Origin: Marchantia polymorpha subsp. ruderalis
Taxonomy: Eukaryota; Streptophyta; Marchantiopsida; Marchantiales; Marchantiaceae
Direction: 5' to 3'
NCBI GenBank assembly: GCA_037833965.1
Contig: AP031356.1
Coordinates: 7,462,501-7,526,500 of the forward strand
DNA: 64,000 bases
The first letter of the stretch is position 1, and each line of letters opens with the position of its first letter. Positions 51,530 through 62,469 of the stretch are shown here, piece by piece. Under the pieces are notes generated by a model. That model did no database searches. It was given only the letters and a program-made list of their open reading frames with translations, and was not told the origin of the DNA. A program made the translations under genes and the position numbers.

Positions 51530-52870
51530 GCCAAGAGCACTAGAACAATAACTAATGATGTTTCTAATATAGCCATCTAAATCAAAAGACACTAATTGTA
51601 ATAAAAGATAGAAATTTTCCACATCTATATCATGATCAAATCTAATTTCTTTGATACTAGAACAAGTAACAAATACATGCTGTTTATACTCAATAAACCC
51701 ACCGTCTCATTGCCTACAAATACGTTCACTACTATCAATACTAAACCAACGCACTTCCTCAATTCCAAGCCTATGAGATCCAATTCTATGTCTAGTGATA
51801 ATATAAATCAAGTAGATGATAATTCCTGCAAGTAATTATTCTTGTTCACAATAAACACAGCATAGCATTGATATAAAGTTGATAAAATTGCATCTTGTTG
51901 CCTTGCTTGCTCCAAATAATGTTGAGAAATTCTTCCTGTAGACGTTCTCAAAGTGCCATAGGTTGCAATCCCAATCGCGTTACGCCACATTCCACCTCAA
52001 AGACCAAGTTATCACATCACTTAACTATCATTTGAAATATATTCGCAAAGTGCAATAGGTTGCAGGTCCCAATTGCATTACACCACATTCCACCTCAAAG
52101 ACTAAGTTATCACATCCGCTAACTATCTTTTGAAACATGTTTGCGAAGTGCCATATGTTGCAGTTCCCAATTGCGTTACGCCACATTCCATCTCAAAGAC
52201 CAAGTTATCACATTGGTTAACTATCATTTGAAACATGTTCGCAAAGTGCAATAAGTTGCAGGTCCCAATTACATTACACCACATTCCACCTCAAAGACTA
52301 AGTTATCACATCCGCTAACTATCTTTTGAAACATGTTCGCAAAGTGCCATAGGTTGCAATTTCCAATTACGTTACGCCACATTCCACCTCAAATACCAAG
52401 TTATCACATCCGCTAAACATAGTTTGAAACATGTAGCACGCAAAACTTGAAGTGTAAGATGAGAAGCATCAAGAGATTTTACCCTTCCTATTTAAGTGAT
52501 AATCAAATAAAGAGCTTCAGCCTCTAGAAATAGACAACCTAATTCCACAAGAAAAAAACATATTGAGTTTGATTTCTTACACCCTATGCTTCTTGTAAAA
52601 AGATCTTTTGCATCCTCTCCACACTTGTTCCCCATATAGTACTAATTGCAACACTAAGCTCATGAATAAAATTTTCAAAAACACTAGTTGAATTACTCTA
52701 GGCTTATTTAAAAATCAATATAAAACTTTGTAGCCAATTTCTATTCTCTTTTGCGCGCAAATTGCCTAACTATAATAATTAGAAAAAACAATACCTAAAC
52801 TCTTCATCTCTTCTAATTGTAGGTACTTGTAATAGAATGATAACTTTGATGACAAAGTTCCTAGCTTGAC
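51530..52870 (-). mobile_element. LINE remnant, 3' part of the reverse-transcriptase ORF
   Basis: Read on the minus strand, pieces of a LINE ORF2 C-terminal half appear in the expected order. They are YKYLQLEE near 52820 (family YKYLGxE), VLYGEQVW near 52635 (family LLYGxEVW), ELGCLFLEAEAL near 52540 (family ELGxxPLExEAL), then GSHRLGIEEVRW near 51795 and a terminal Cys/His segment ending VFVTC near 51670. The pieces lie in different frames with several stops, so it is inactive. The reverse-transcriptase catalytic core itself is not present; the fragment is 5'-truncated in the usual LINE manner. A 98-bp tandem array (51945-52435) interrupts the C-terminal region. Its upstream end abuts the left arm of the thaumatin inverted repeat. 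Confidence 0.75.
51945..52435. repeat. 98-bp tandem array, five units alternating A-B-A-B-A
   Basis: Five units with AAGTGC landmarks at 51951, 52048, 52146, 52244 and 52342 (period 97-98 bp). Units 1, 3 and 5 share GTGCCAT and TTACGCCAC or a close variant, while units 2 and 4 share GTGCAAT, GGTCCCAAT and TTACACCAC. This means the latest amplification copied a 196-bp dimer. The unit appears to derive from the LINE coding sequence in which it sits. Confidence 0.9.
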
Positions 52871-53188
52871 AACTTCACTGTCCCGGTACTCCTTGTCTGA
52901 AACATACTTGCACTTTTTTCAGACTTTATGATAATACCAACATCATATTCCGAATTTTGATCTTACCAATCAACCCCCCATGACATCAGATGTATACACT
53001 CCTTGTATATTGGTCACGACCAACAGAATGTACTATACTGCCATTCACATTCAAAACGCTTCAGAACTTTATTTTGATATCCTTCACCATTACACTGGGT
53101 AAAAACTACGGGCCCGCCTACATGCACGTACACAAGCGGTATAGAACATCACCGTTTCATACAAAAGCAATGCAAGGCTCAAAGAGTG

Positions 53189-54455
53189 TCAAGGGCAAAA
53201 CACGACTTCATAATCGGAGCCTGTGGGACACGTGAACGTAGAGGTGGCATCATCGAAGTTGTAGCTGTAAGCTTGAGGACATGCTGCTTTGAACTGCCTC
53301 GTGCCGGCTGTCGGTCCCAGCCCGGCAGTTCCATCGGTGTTGACGCAAGAAAGGGCACCAGTGGGTTGTGTCTGTAGAACGTTGTTGGGCTGACAGAAAG
53401 AACTGTCATTCAAACGGGACGGTCCATGGGTCAATAACGACTTGAGAGAGTTCGTGGTTGCAACAACGACCAGGCTGCTCTACAAGATATTGAATTCAGC
53501 ATGTTCTCATAATGTGAGATGGATCAAAATAGACGAGGTTACCTGATGTCGCTGATGGAACAGGTTATGGAGTCACAGCCCGTGGGCGCATTGATGGACA
53601 TGGGAATGGTGTACGCATTCTGCATGGGATTCGAGGGACCACCACTTATTAAAATCAGTAGGTTGATGACCAACAGCAATATATGAGGTTGCAACACAGA
53701 AATCTGCTGTACGTAGATCTGACTATCTGGCTCATACTCGCACCCCAAAACAAAGATCAAACAAATCATTCTCACTGATGAGAACAAGAGATGACTGCCG
53801 TCAAATCTTACAGCAGATGCAAATTTCGGTGCACTGATATCACTGAACTCATCGAGGAGAAATAGAAACTTTGACCGCAAATCCAACACCATCGTCCGGC
53901 CTATCGCAAAGGGAAGAAATACTTACAACGTTACTCAAGTCGTAGAAGTCTTGATTGCCAGAGCCAGGGATTGTGAACTCAGCTAAGTTGGCTAAGTTTC
54001 TATCCGTAGCCGCGTATGGAGTCCCTGTGACTGCACATTGTCCCGTCACGGAAGCATACACAACAGCAGATGGCCAGCTACAAGCCGTGCCCAGATCGAT
54101 AGCTTGTGAGGTTCCGGCACTCAGATCCCACTGATCAATGTTCTCTTGCCCGGTTTGAGAACATGCTGTCACCATGTAGTTGCAGTTGTTACTGATCGTG
54201 ATTACACAACCTGCATGGGGAATAATGAGTCAAGCAGTGAGTTTTCCTGGGCACGTCATTCGCAGCTCAGTTCCCTGATAGAGAGCGGGAGGCATCTGCT
54301 GTGTGTCAAGAACTCGGCCATTCTCACAAATTACAAACGTACACGAAGACCTGAAGGAAAAGATAGAGGCTATTGGTGGCAGTCTCACCGTGGACGATTT
54401 CTCCGAATATTACAGAAAGGAAGAAAAACCGTAGTGCTAAGCTTGAAGTCGCCAT
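53189..54455 (-). CDS. Thaumatin-like protein, copy A
   Basis: Four exons on the minus strand: 54455-54389, 54210-53927, 53619-53543 and 53474-53189; 714 nt, 237 residues. A signal peptide (1 to about 23, [13 protein letters not shown]) shows it is secreted. Family marks: [11 protein letters not shown] at the mature start, [20 protein letters not shown] (residues 98-117), [19 protein letters not shown] and the terminal FCP. Thaumatin-like proteins (PR-5 family) are apoplastic, often defence-related and sometimes bind or cleave beta-glucans. Odd points: only 12 cysteines, against 16 in the large type; the usual VDG(F/Y)N after DFYD reads VNAYT, so one acidic-cleft Asp is Asn; and the usual cleft Arg is not evident. 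Exon 4 has two in-frame acceptors (GAG and CAG), so the protein may be 238 residues. The predicted protein matches copy B by eye. A TATA box is conserved upstream. Confidence 0.92.
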
Positions 54456-54593
54456 GCTGGTTATCAGTTTTTACGATATTGAGGCAAACCAGTCCCAAGA
54501 GATCGGACAAAGAACAGAGATCAGAGTCTGAGATGTTATTGCTGAAAGATATCTCAGAAACAATGGGTTGATTGAATCGTTTTGACATCTCTA

Positions 54594-54600
54594 ATTTATA
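54594..54600 (-). promoter_or_regulatory. TATA box of thaumatin-like copy A
   Basis: CTATAAATTAG on the minus strand, about 145 bp before the ATG, at the same spacing as in copy B. Confidence 0.6.
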
Positions 54601-55115
54601 GCCTTGAGATTTCTGTAAGGTCCTCATTGAGATCTCAATGCATCGTCTATACATCAATTTGTGGGTTGCCCTCAGGCAGACACAGAGAGATATCAGCTCC
54701 TTTCAGATGCTTTCGGTGCAGTGTCAGACTCACAAGGGCAGAGCATAAAATTAAAGAGTATTTGAACAGGCCTTATCTCGCTTGTTTTAAAACTATTGAA
54801 ATCAGCGTTCAAGTTGCGCAGATTTTGTTCCCCAACATGCGTCACTACTACAGATATACACATAGTCACATCAGGTAGAACAGTAAAATCCAGCATGGAT
54901 TTAGAGAGAAGTCATCGCTTGACCACTGGTCACCCGGATGCTTCCTTCATGTTTACTCGCCCAGCTGGTGGATACGTTGTGCTACGTTGGAGATCAGCGA
55001 GGAAAGAGGTAAATTACTGAATGGTCCAAGAGGAAAAGAAGATCCTATCAAGCCTGTAGAGCACGATCGAGGTCTCATACATCTAATGATTGTCATAAAA
55101 ATATGTATGAATCGA

Positions 55116-55799
55116 GTTCTGTGGATGTCTGAACTCTAGTTGAGACCATGAAAGTCAAAGTATAGATCATGTCTTACGAAGATATCGGACACAATGACAT
55201 CATATTGACAACACATTTTGGATCTCTCATATTAGGCTAGACAGATGAAGCGTGACCAATTTCTCTGACGGTACACCTTTATATCTAGAGAGGCTATGCA
55301 ACTTTCATGATCTCGAGCCCTATTCATGAACCATGAATAGGGAGAGTAAGTTTTGGACATATTGATCTGAATAATCAAAAATTGTCTCTCAAAGTGAAGA
55401 CCATGTGTTACAATTCTGGGAGATTGAAATGACATTCATCCAACTAGAAATGCAAGGCAATATTACTTTTCTGTAATGTGTATTGGAATAGTGATTTCAA
55501 AACATGGAGTGTGAATTAAATTTTCTTCATTTCCTTTCAGAAGAAAACGTATTTAATAATCAGCGTTTGGAATCTGGAAATAACTTCGGACACGTTGTTA
55601 CGTTAGTCATAGTGCATCAGCAAAGCTTTATTTTGATCTCTTTCGTCCTTATTGTCCATACTAATTTCAGAGGCCTCCCATACACGAAATTATAAGTTTC
55701 AGCCATATTTCTTTCCGCTATGCATGCCCACCGTGCTTTTGTAGGTTCCGGAAAAGATCACAACTTCCCACATGAAATCATTCGTTGCCGGAAATCAAT
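55116..55799. other. Spacer between the thaumatin arms, part 1
   Basis: No gene; a 63-codon plus-strand frame at 55504-55695 has no motif. It lies inside the palindrome spacer and is not matched in the opposite arm. Confidence 0.5.
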
Positions 55800-56005
55800 T
55801 CCAGTGGGTTTTCAAAAGAGGTACCGGTTGGTGAATTGAAAGTATAGGTCGCATCCTCTGTCTAGAATGTTACCTCTAATCATAAGCACGGCCATCTTTG
55901 ATTTGTTGAGTGCCATCTGTAGGCCCAGCACGGTGGTGTTGGACTCTGCCCAGTGTTTATACAACGTTGTTGCTCGGTTGACAGAAAGAGCTGTGAATGC
56001 CATGG
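55800..56005 (-). pseudogene. Decayed thaumatin-like exon 4 (third copy)
   Basis: On the minus strand this stretch matches the last exon of the two intact genes. SSFCQPSNNVV stands for [20 protein letters not shown] for [10 protein letters not shown], and DATYTFNSPTGTSFE for [15 protein letters not shown]. The matches fall in shifted frames with stops, two structural cysteines are lost, and the terminal FCP is absent. Exons 1-3 were not found. It has the same orientation as copy A and is far more diverged, so it is an older relic of the cluster. Confidence 0.75.
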
Positions 56006-56862
56006 GAATTATGTGGAGAATCCTGACAATCAAACTGCTTAATTCCACGATCAGTAGAGACGAGAATGGTAGACAAGGACATCGAAAAGTTGGATAGTTT
56101 TCATCTCTACTGTGACTTAGCGATAGTTTGAGTAAAAGAAAGTGTGGATCTTGAGATCTCCCCTCGACATAGAACCTACGTACTCGAATTTTCGACGGAA
56201 TTATCATGAAATAAAATCGATAACTCCGTCGAAGAATCATATACAAGTAATTTAAATCGACTCAACATGTGCTTTCCGCTTTGACGAGTTTCAAAATTAG
56301 TTAAAATAAGACATAGATACAATATGACATTGATATTTACAATGATCTTGTTGTGTACACGCAAAATGTTAAAATAAATTACAAATTCGTATATTATAGA
56401 AATATACTTCACGTCGTTTTTACATTTTTATTAAGTTTCAATTTATATCACTAATGTTGAGTTATTTTGATAGAGATAAAATAAAATGAAAATTCAACTA
56501 CAATTAAATAGTGAATGCTCTGTTCCAAAATTATCTTCATGAGAAGATGATGTGAGTTTTTTTACCATTCATCTCATTAGTCCTTACGTTAGATAAGACA
56601 AGTAATGGAGAATACAAAAATTTGAGATCTAGTGAAGTTTATAAAGCTGTAACGCAATAATCTATGTGGCAAATTTAATCACCTCAAGACAAGCTTGACT
56701 TTTAACAGAATTGTTGCAAGTAACAAACAAACAGATGAGTGTGATCTATTAGATAACAATTACAACTCTAGAAAATGTAATTTGTATTTCATGTCTACGA
56801 AAAGAAAATAAATGTATGTTCGATTCAGAATTTGCATATCAAGTATCTTAAAAGAATTTTAT
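56006..56862. other. Spacer between the thaumatin arms, part 2
   Basis: Composition shifts from mixed to AT-rich near 56250. No gene or matched repeat is seen. Confidence 0.5.
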
Positions 56863-56987
56863 TTAGGTTTTATGCTATATCATACGATTTAATTTTGATA
56901 AAAAATATTAATTCTTATAAAAAACTGAATTTTCGTGAATATCAAAAATTTTAATTTTTTTTTGCACAAATTGATAAATTTCAGATC
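56863..56987. repeat. Left terminal inverted repeat
   Basis: Pairs with 59543-59670; clearly similar over its whole length with scattered mismatches and small gaps. Confidence 0.75.
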
Positions 56988-59542
56988 TATCGCTAATATG
57001 AGTACACATTTTTTATTCTCTAGATACGTTTGATGAATATAATAATGATAGAAATAACTTTTTTTAATTAAATCATGATTGAAAAAGGATATTTTCAAAA
57101 GTTTACAAGAATTGATATGTATTAAAGTACAACTCTTTGTAGATAACTAAGACATTTAAGACTTTATGAAATGAATGAAAAATATGTATCCGTTTTTTGC
57201 AAAAAATTTTTTATATCACTATCTCGTATTTTTTTAATTATTTGTGTTAAAATATCATCATTAACTTTTTTGATGAAAAAATTACTATTTTGAAGCAGGT
57301 TCATAAAATAATACATAATGGGGTTTTTTCCTTATAGCAGATTGAACAATAAAAAATATGGCAAAGAGGGCGGCCCCTATCCCCGAGTAATGATATCTAA
57401 GATTCATACATTACTGTTTTACATTCTAAATTTTTTTACTAAATATATAGATATCTCCTTTTTTATTTTTTGAATATTAACTATAGTTGTAATGTAAATC
57501 AAAATTCTAAAATCTTTGTCATTTTCAAAAAGTGAAAACTATAAATTTAACTTCATTCAAACAAGCTAGGTGAAAATTTTGCAATCGCACTGGGATTGGT
57601 TATATCATCTAGATAAAATGGTATTCTAATGTAGTATATAGTTAATGATTTTAGAGTACAACTCAATCCAATATCATTAGATCAGACGAGAAATATGTTG
57701 GATCAATCAAATTTTCACATTTGTTTTGAGAAAAAGCTTTAAATTTATTTGACATAATTGTATCTAATGAGAGTAATGATATGTGAGATTGTTTTTATGC
57801 TATTTTAAGAGTAAATAAGCATTATGTATGAAAAGATGTGTTGTAAAAGAGTGACATAATTGACGATTTTAATTATTAATAAATGTTCATCCTTGAAGAA
57901 AACCTTGCATAAGCAAATCACATCTTTATTAGATCACTTTTTTCAAATCTATGTAAATGTGAACGTTGATTCTAACCAAGAAATGATTTTGAGATCATGA
58001 ATATATGATACATGAGGGTTTGCAATTCATTCTTCTCGATATAAGTTTAAAATTCTAACTGAAGATTTTGAATGAGAATTTTGCTATCGCAACAAGAAAT
58101 TTCAGTGAGGGTTTTGGATCTGAATGGAGATAATTTTTTATTCATCAGCATTAAATGCAAGATTATAAAAATAATATATAATTATTTTGAGTCATATTGG
58201 AATTTTATATCTTAGAAGCAAAATTTTTGTACAAACAGATAATGTAGTGAAAAATGATTAATCTAATGCCCATTCGGAATGATGAATGAAGTAATTATGT
58301 ATACTGTCTAAGATTGCTAAAGCATGAAGGAACATTTTTTCAAAATTTTCCTAGCTTTGAGAGAGAAAGCTACTTCATGATATGCTTTGCAATGCGTACA
58401 TACAAAATTATGCCTCCTGAAAGTTGATAAACGATGATTCAAGATGCATATTCTACTTTGATTTTTATGCATCCTCACTTTATATATACCACGTTGTGAT
58501 GCCATGGGCAGATTTGACTGACTTACGAAATAGCTTATACACAACATTTTTACATAGCCATCCTACTCAGCTTTTGTAAACACTAGTGCTTGTAGTCTTT
58601 ATCATCTACATTAGATTGTGTGAAGTTTGTTTCTAATCAAAATGATCACAAATTCCACTTTTACATTTTCAATCTTTAAAAGTATCTCAATAAAACTGTA
58701 ACGAAACATTCATATACATTTGATGCATGAACTTCAATTATAAAATCAACTCCAAATGACTTGGAAATTAAATGATTCCATATCTCCCTTTAAAACATGA
58801 AAGTTACGAAGCGTTGAATAACTTCATAGTTTATTATTTCATCATCCTCTTCTCAAAGGTTTTTTTTTTACCTTGATGAGTTGTAGTGATTTTTTTGAAT
58901 GCATCTACATAATATTTTTCCCAATCAAACACAAGTTAAGGTTGGAATTTCTATAAATACGTAGATTAAAAGACCTCATAGAGTAAATAATGAACAAAAT
59001 AAGGATTATGCATAATGCATGATCATTTCTCATTGGAATCCATTGTAACAATATAACAATGTCTCTCTAGCATGTTATGAGAAATTGTCAATTAATGTGA
59101 GGTTCAATTATTTTTCATAATGAGGTTTCTTACACATTCTTCTAGTTTCATGTGGGATGAGCAAATGTCTTTCATGAAGTTCAATCAGAACAATCACTTG
59201 CGTCGTACCAACTAGTATTGTTGAAACCTTCAATCTACATGTGTTTTATGTCAAATGCTCCAGTTTTGTAACCATCATTTGTTCATAGTTACATAATCAT
59301 TAGTCTCAATGTATTGATTCTCTTATGTCACAAAATCTAAAAGTAAGCATTATCCAAAACTTAGTGAAGATACAATCAAATGAAAAATCGTTGTATGTAA
59401 AAAACTTTCTTGCAAAGAACAAAGATGTGAATTAATGTACTGTTTTTTATTTAATGGAATGTATTCTTCATTGCCACAAATAAGTAATATCATGATTATA
59501 TATATATCATGTAAATCTCCACAAAAATTTATCCTCGTGTTT

Positions 59543-59670
59543 TCTGATATTTATCAACTTGCGGAAAAAAATAAAACTTTCAAATATTCATAAATTCAAC
59601 ACTTTCAATTGTTTATAGGAATGAATATTTGTCATCAAAATTAAATCGTATGATATCGCGTAAAACCTAA
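59543..59670. repeat. Right terminal inverted repeat
   Basis: Reverse complement of the left end; closes with CCTAA. Confidence 0.75.
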
Positions 59671-60294
59671 CAACATTTCTTTGAATACACATATGATCTG
59701 CAAATTTTTATCCAACATACATGTATCTTCTTTGTGTAGATAGAAGTACAATGGACATTTCATCAGCATCATACACCATAATGGTCATCTATTGAATCGC
59801 ACTCATCGTTTTCTTTGTTGCTTGCAACATTTTTTTAAAACATCTAGCTTATTCTTCAGGTGAACAGATTTAACACACTTGCAACATATTATTGTGTTCC
59901 ACTTCAATAAATCTTATTGATCTAAAACTTTGTAATTTCCATCATTTTTCTTCGAATATATTCCATGATTTACACTCACTGTTGTTACTAATGATATTGA
60001 TAATCAAAGAACTTACTCCTACTTATGAACATCATTTATCAGCACATGATTCACTATCTCATTGTAGATGAATTTTTATTTCTTGTTAAATTTTTTTTTT
60101 ATCACAATGAAACGACATTGGTGATATAAGTTGATAGTTAATAAAAAAGTAAATAAACAAGTGAAGTGTTTTTCTATAATTTTCTAGTTTCAATTTCTCA
60201 CTAACAACAAAATCCTTGAAAATATCAAAGTCACATTGATATAGACTGATAGTTAAAAAGGAAATAAACAAGTGAAGTGTTCAGACATATCATC
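59671..60294. other. Spacer next to the right thaumatin arm
   Basis: AT-rich, no gene. It contains two direct copies of a segment of about 50 bp (60117-60170 and 60234-60284) sharing AAATAAACAAGTGAAGTGTT and a GATAGTTA word. Confidence 0.5.
60117..60284. repeat. Short direct repeat pair, about 50 bp each
   Basis: Copies at 60117-60170 and 60234-60284, offset about 115 bp, with small indels. The second copy runs up to the edge of the right inverted-repeat arm. Confidence 0.7.
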
Positions 60295-60814
60295 AGGAGT
60301 CCATTCAGACATATTTTTATCACACTCATTAGATGTATGAGATCTTGATCAGGCTGTATCGGCTCGATAGAATCTTCTATTCCTCTTGGACCATTCAGTA
60401 ATTTACCTCTGTCCTCGCTGATCTCCAACGCATAGACCTGCTGGGCGAGTTAAGCCGAAGGAAGCATCCGGACGACCTGCGAGCAAGCTTGGTCAAACGA
60501 TGGCTTCTCTTTCAATCCATGGTGGATTTGACTGTTCTGCTTGATGTGACTATGTGTATATCTATAGTAGTGACGTATGTTGGGGAACAGTATCTGCGCA
60601 ATTTGAACGCTGATTTCAATTGTTTTAAGACAAGCGAGATAAGGCCTGTGCAAATACTCTTTAATTATGTGCTCTGCCTTTGTGAGTCTGACACTGCACC
60701 GAAAGCATCTGAAAGGAGCTAATATCTCTCTGTGTCTGCCTAAGGGCAACCCACACATTGATGTATAGACGATGCATTGAGATCTCAATGAGGACCTTAC
60801 AGAAATCTCAAGGC

Positions 60815-60821
60815 TATAAAT
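60815..60821 (+). promoter_or_regulatory. TATA box of thaumatin-like copy B
   Basis: CTATAAATTAG, 145 bp before the ATG; identical in copy A. A 5' leader of about 115 nt would follow. Confidence 0.6.
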
Positions 60822-60959
60822 TAGAGATGTCAAAACGATTCAATCAACCCATTGTTTCTGAGATATCTTTCAGCAATAACATCTCAGACTCTGATCTCTG
60901 TTCTTTGTCCTATCTTTTGGGACTGGTTTGCCTCAATATCGTAAAAATTGATAACCAGC

Positions 60960-62226
60960 ATGGCGACTTCAAGCTTAGCACTACGGTTTTTCTTCCTTTC
61001 TGTAATATTCGGAGAAATCGTCCACGGTGAGACTGCCACCAATAGCCTCTATCTTTTCCTTCAGGTCTTCGTGTACGTTTGTAATTTGTGAGAATGGCCG
61101 AGTTCTTGACACACAGCAGATGCCTCCCGCTCTCTATCAGGGAACTGAGCTGCGAATGACGTGCCCAGGAAAACTCACTGCTTGACTCATTATTCCCCAT
61201 GCAGGTTGTGTAATCACGATCAGTAACAACTGCAACTACATGGTGACAGCATGTTCTCAAACCGGGCAAGAGAACATTGATCAGTGGGATCTGAGTGCCG
61301 GAACCTCACAAGCTATCGATCTGGGCACGGCTTGTAGCTGGCCATCTGCTGTTGTGTATGCTTCCGTGACGGGACAATGTGCAGTCACAGGGACTCCATA
61401 CGCGGCTACGGATAGAAACTTAGCCAACTTAGCTGAGTTCACAATCCCTGGCTCTGGCAATCAAGACTTCTACGACTTGAGTAACGTTGTAAGTATTTCT
61501 TCCCTTTGCGATAGGCCGGACGATGGTGTTGGATTTGCGGTCAAAGTTTCTATTTCTCCTCGATGAGTTCAGTGATATCAGTGCACCGAAATTTGCATCT
61601 GCTGTAAGATTTGACGGCAGTCATCTCTTGTTCTCATCAGTGCGAATGATTTGTTTGATCTTTGTTTTGGGGTGCGGATATGAGCCAGATAGTCCGATCT
61701 ACGTAGAGCAGATTTCTGTGTTGCAACCTCAGATACTGCTGTTGGTCATCAACCTACTGATCATAATAACTGCTGGTCCCTCGAACCCCATGCAGAATGC
61801 GTACACCATTCCCATGTCCATCAATGCGCCCACGGGCTGTGACTCCATAACCTGTTCCATCAGCGACATCAGGTAACCTCGTCTATTTTGATCCATCTCA
61901 CATTATGAGAACATGCTGAATTCAATATCTTGTAGAGCAGCCTGGTCGTTGTTGCAACCACGAACTCTCTCAAATCCTTATTGACCCATGGACCGTCCCG
62001 TTTGAATGACAGTTCTTTCTGTCAGCCCAACAACGTTCTACAAACACAACCCACTGGTGCCCTTTCTTGCGTCAACACCGATGGAACTGCCGGGCTGGGA
62101 CCGACAGCCGGCACGAGGCAGTTCAAAGCAGCATGTCCTCAAGCTTACAGCTACAACTTCGATGATGCCACCTCTACGTTCACGTGTCCCACAGGCTCCG
62201 ATTATGAAGTCGTGTTTTGCCCTTGA
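60960..62226 (+). CDS. Thaumatin-like protein, copy B
   Basis: Four exons: 60960-61026, 61205-61488, 61796-61872 and 61941-62226; 714 nt, 237 residues, with exon lengths and phases identical to copy A. The secreted product has a signal peptide of about 23 residues and the same features as copy A: NNC near residue 31, LAEFTI (98-103), DFYDLS (110-115), [15 protein letters not shown], and C-terminal FCP. By eye, exons 2 and 3 do not differ from copy A, and exon 4 differs only at three silent positions (AAA/AAG, TCC/TCG, CAA/CAG). Introns 1 and 3 are also close, while the last 120 bases of intron 2 differ at about 12 positions. The 3' UTR has a 14-bp insertion (AGTGTCAAGTTGAC) directly after the stop. 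The exon 4 acceptor region TAGAGCAG allows two in-frame choices. Transcribed away from copy A, the start codons lying 6.5 kb apart. Confidence 0.92.
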
Positions 62227-62469
62227 CAGTGTCAAGTTGACACTCTTTGAGCCTTGCACTGCTTTTGTTGAAATGGTGATGTTCTATACGGCGTGTGTAC
62301 GTGCATGTAGGCGGGCCCGTAGTTTTTATCCAGTGTAATGGTGAAGGATATCAAAATAAAGTTCTGAAGCGTTTTGAATGTGAATGGCAGTACACTGTGT
62401 TGGTCGTGACTAATATACAATGAGTGTATACATCTGATGTCATGGGGGGTTGATAAATAATATCACAAT

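Larger units (their letters stand above)
52880..55115. repeat. Left arm of large inverted duplication
   Basis: About 2.2 kb that match 60295-62540 in reverse complement, containing a complete thaumatin-like gene, about 660 bp of its upstream region and about 300 bp of its downstream region. Coding parts are nearly identical; outer edges are more diverged. The arms are separated by about 5.2 kb. Confidence 0.9.
56863..59670. mobile_element. 2.8-kb DNA element with inverted termini of about 125 bp
   Basis: The left end at 56863-56987 (TTAGGTTTTATGCTATATCA...) matches the reverse complement of the right end at 59543-59670 (TTAGGTTTTACGCGATATCA...), including the shared word TCATACGATTTAATTTTGAT. 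The interior is very AT-rich; the longest frame (76 codons, minus, 58547-58317) has no transposase motif, so it looks non-autonomous. Target-site duplications were not clear. A partial relative lies at 50240-51060 in the opposite orientation. Boundaries are approximate, and the superfamily is not assigned. It inserted into, or arose within, the spacer of the thaumatin palindrome. Confidence 0.75.

Noticed and set aside
53539-53892. 117-codon frame MVLDLRSKF... as a gene
   Set aside because: It is thaumatin intron 2 read through into exon 3; the mirrored frame at 61523-61876 is the same.
55867-56097. 76-codon plus-strand frame in the palindrome spacer
   Set aside because: Antisense of the decayed thaumatin-like exon.
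50240-59670. One single giant palindrome including the AT-rich elements
   Set aside because: The mirror axis of the thaumatin arms (sum about 115,410) does not fit the transposon pair, so the two inverted relations are independent.
59700-60080. Possible BED-type zinc finger on the minus strand
   Set aside because: Only a loose CCKC stretch and a basic tail; too weak to call a second hAT relic.
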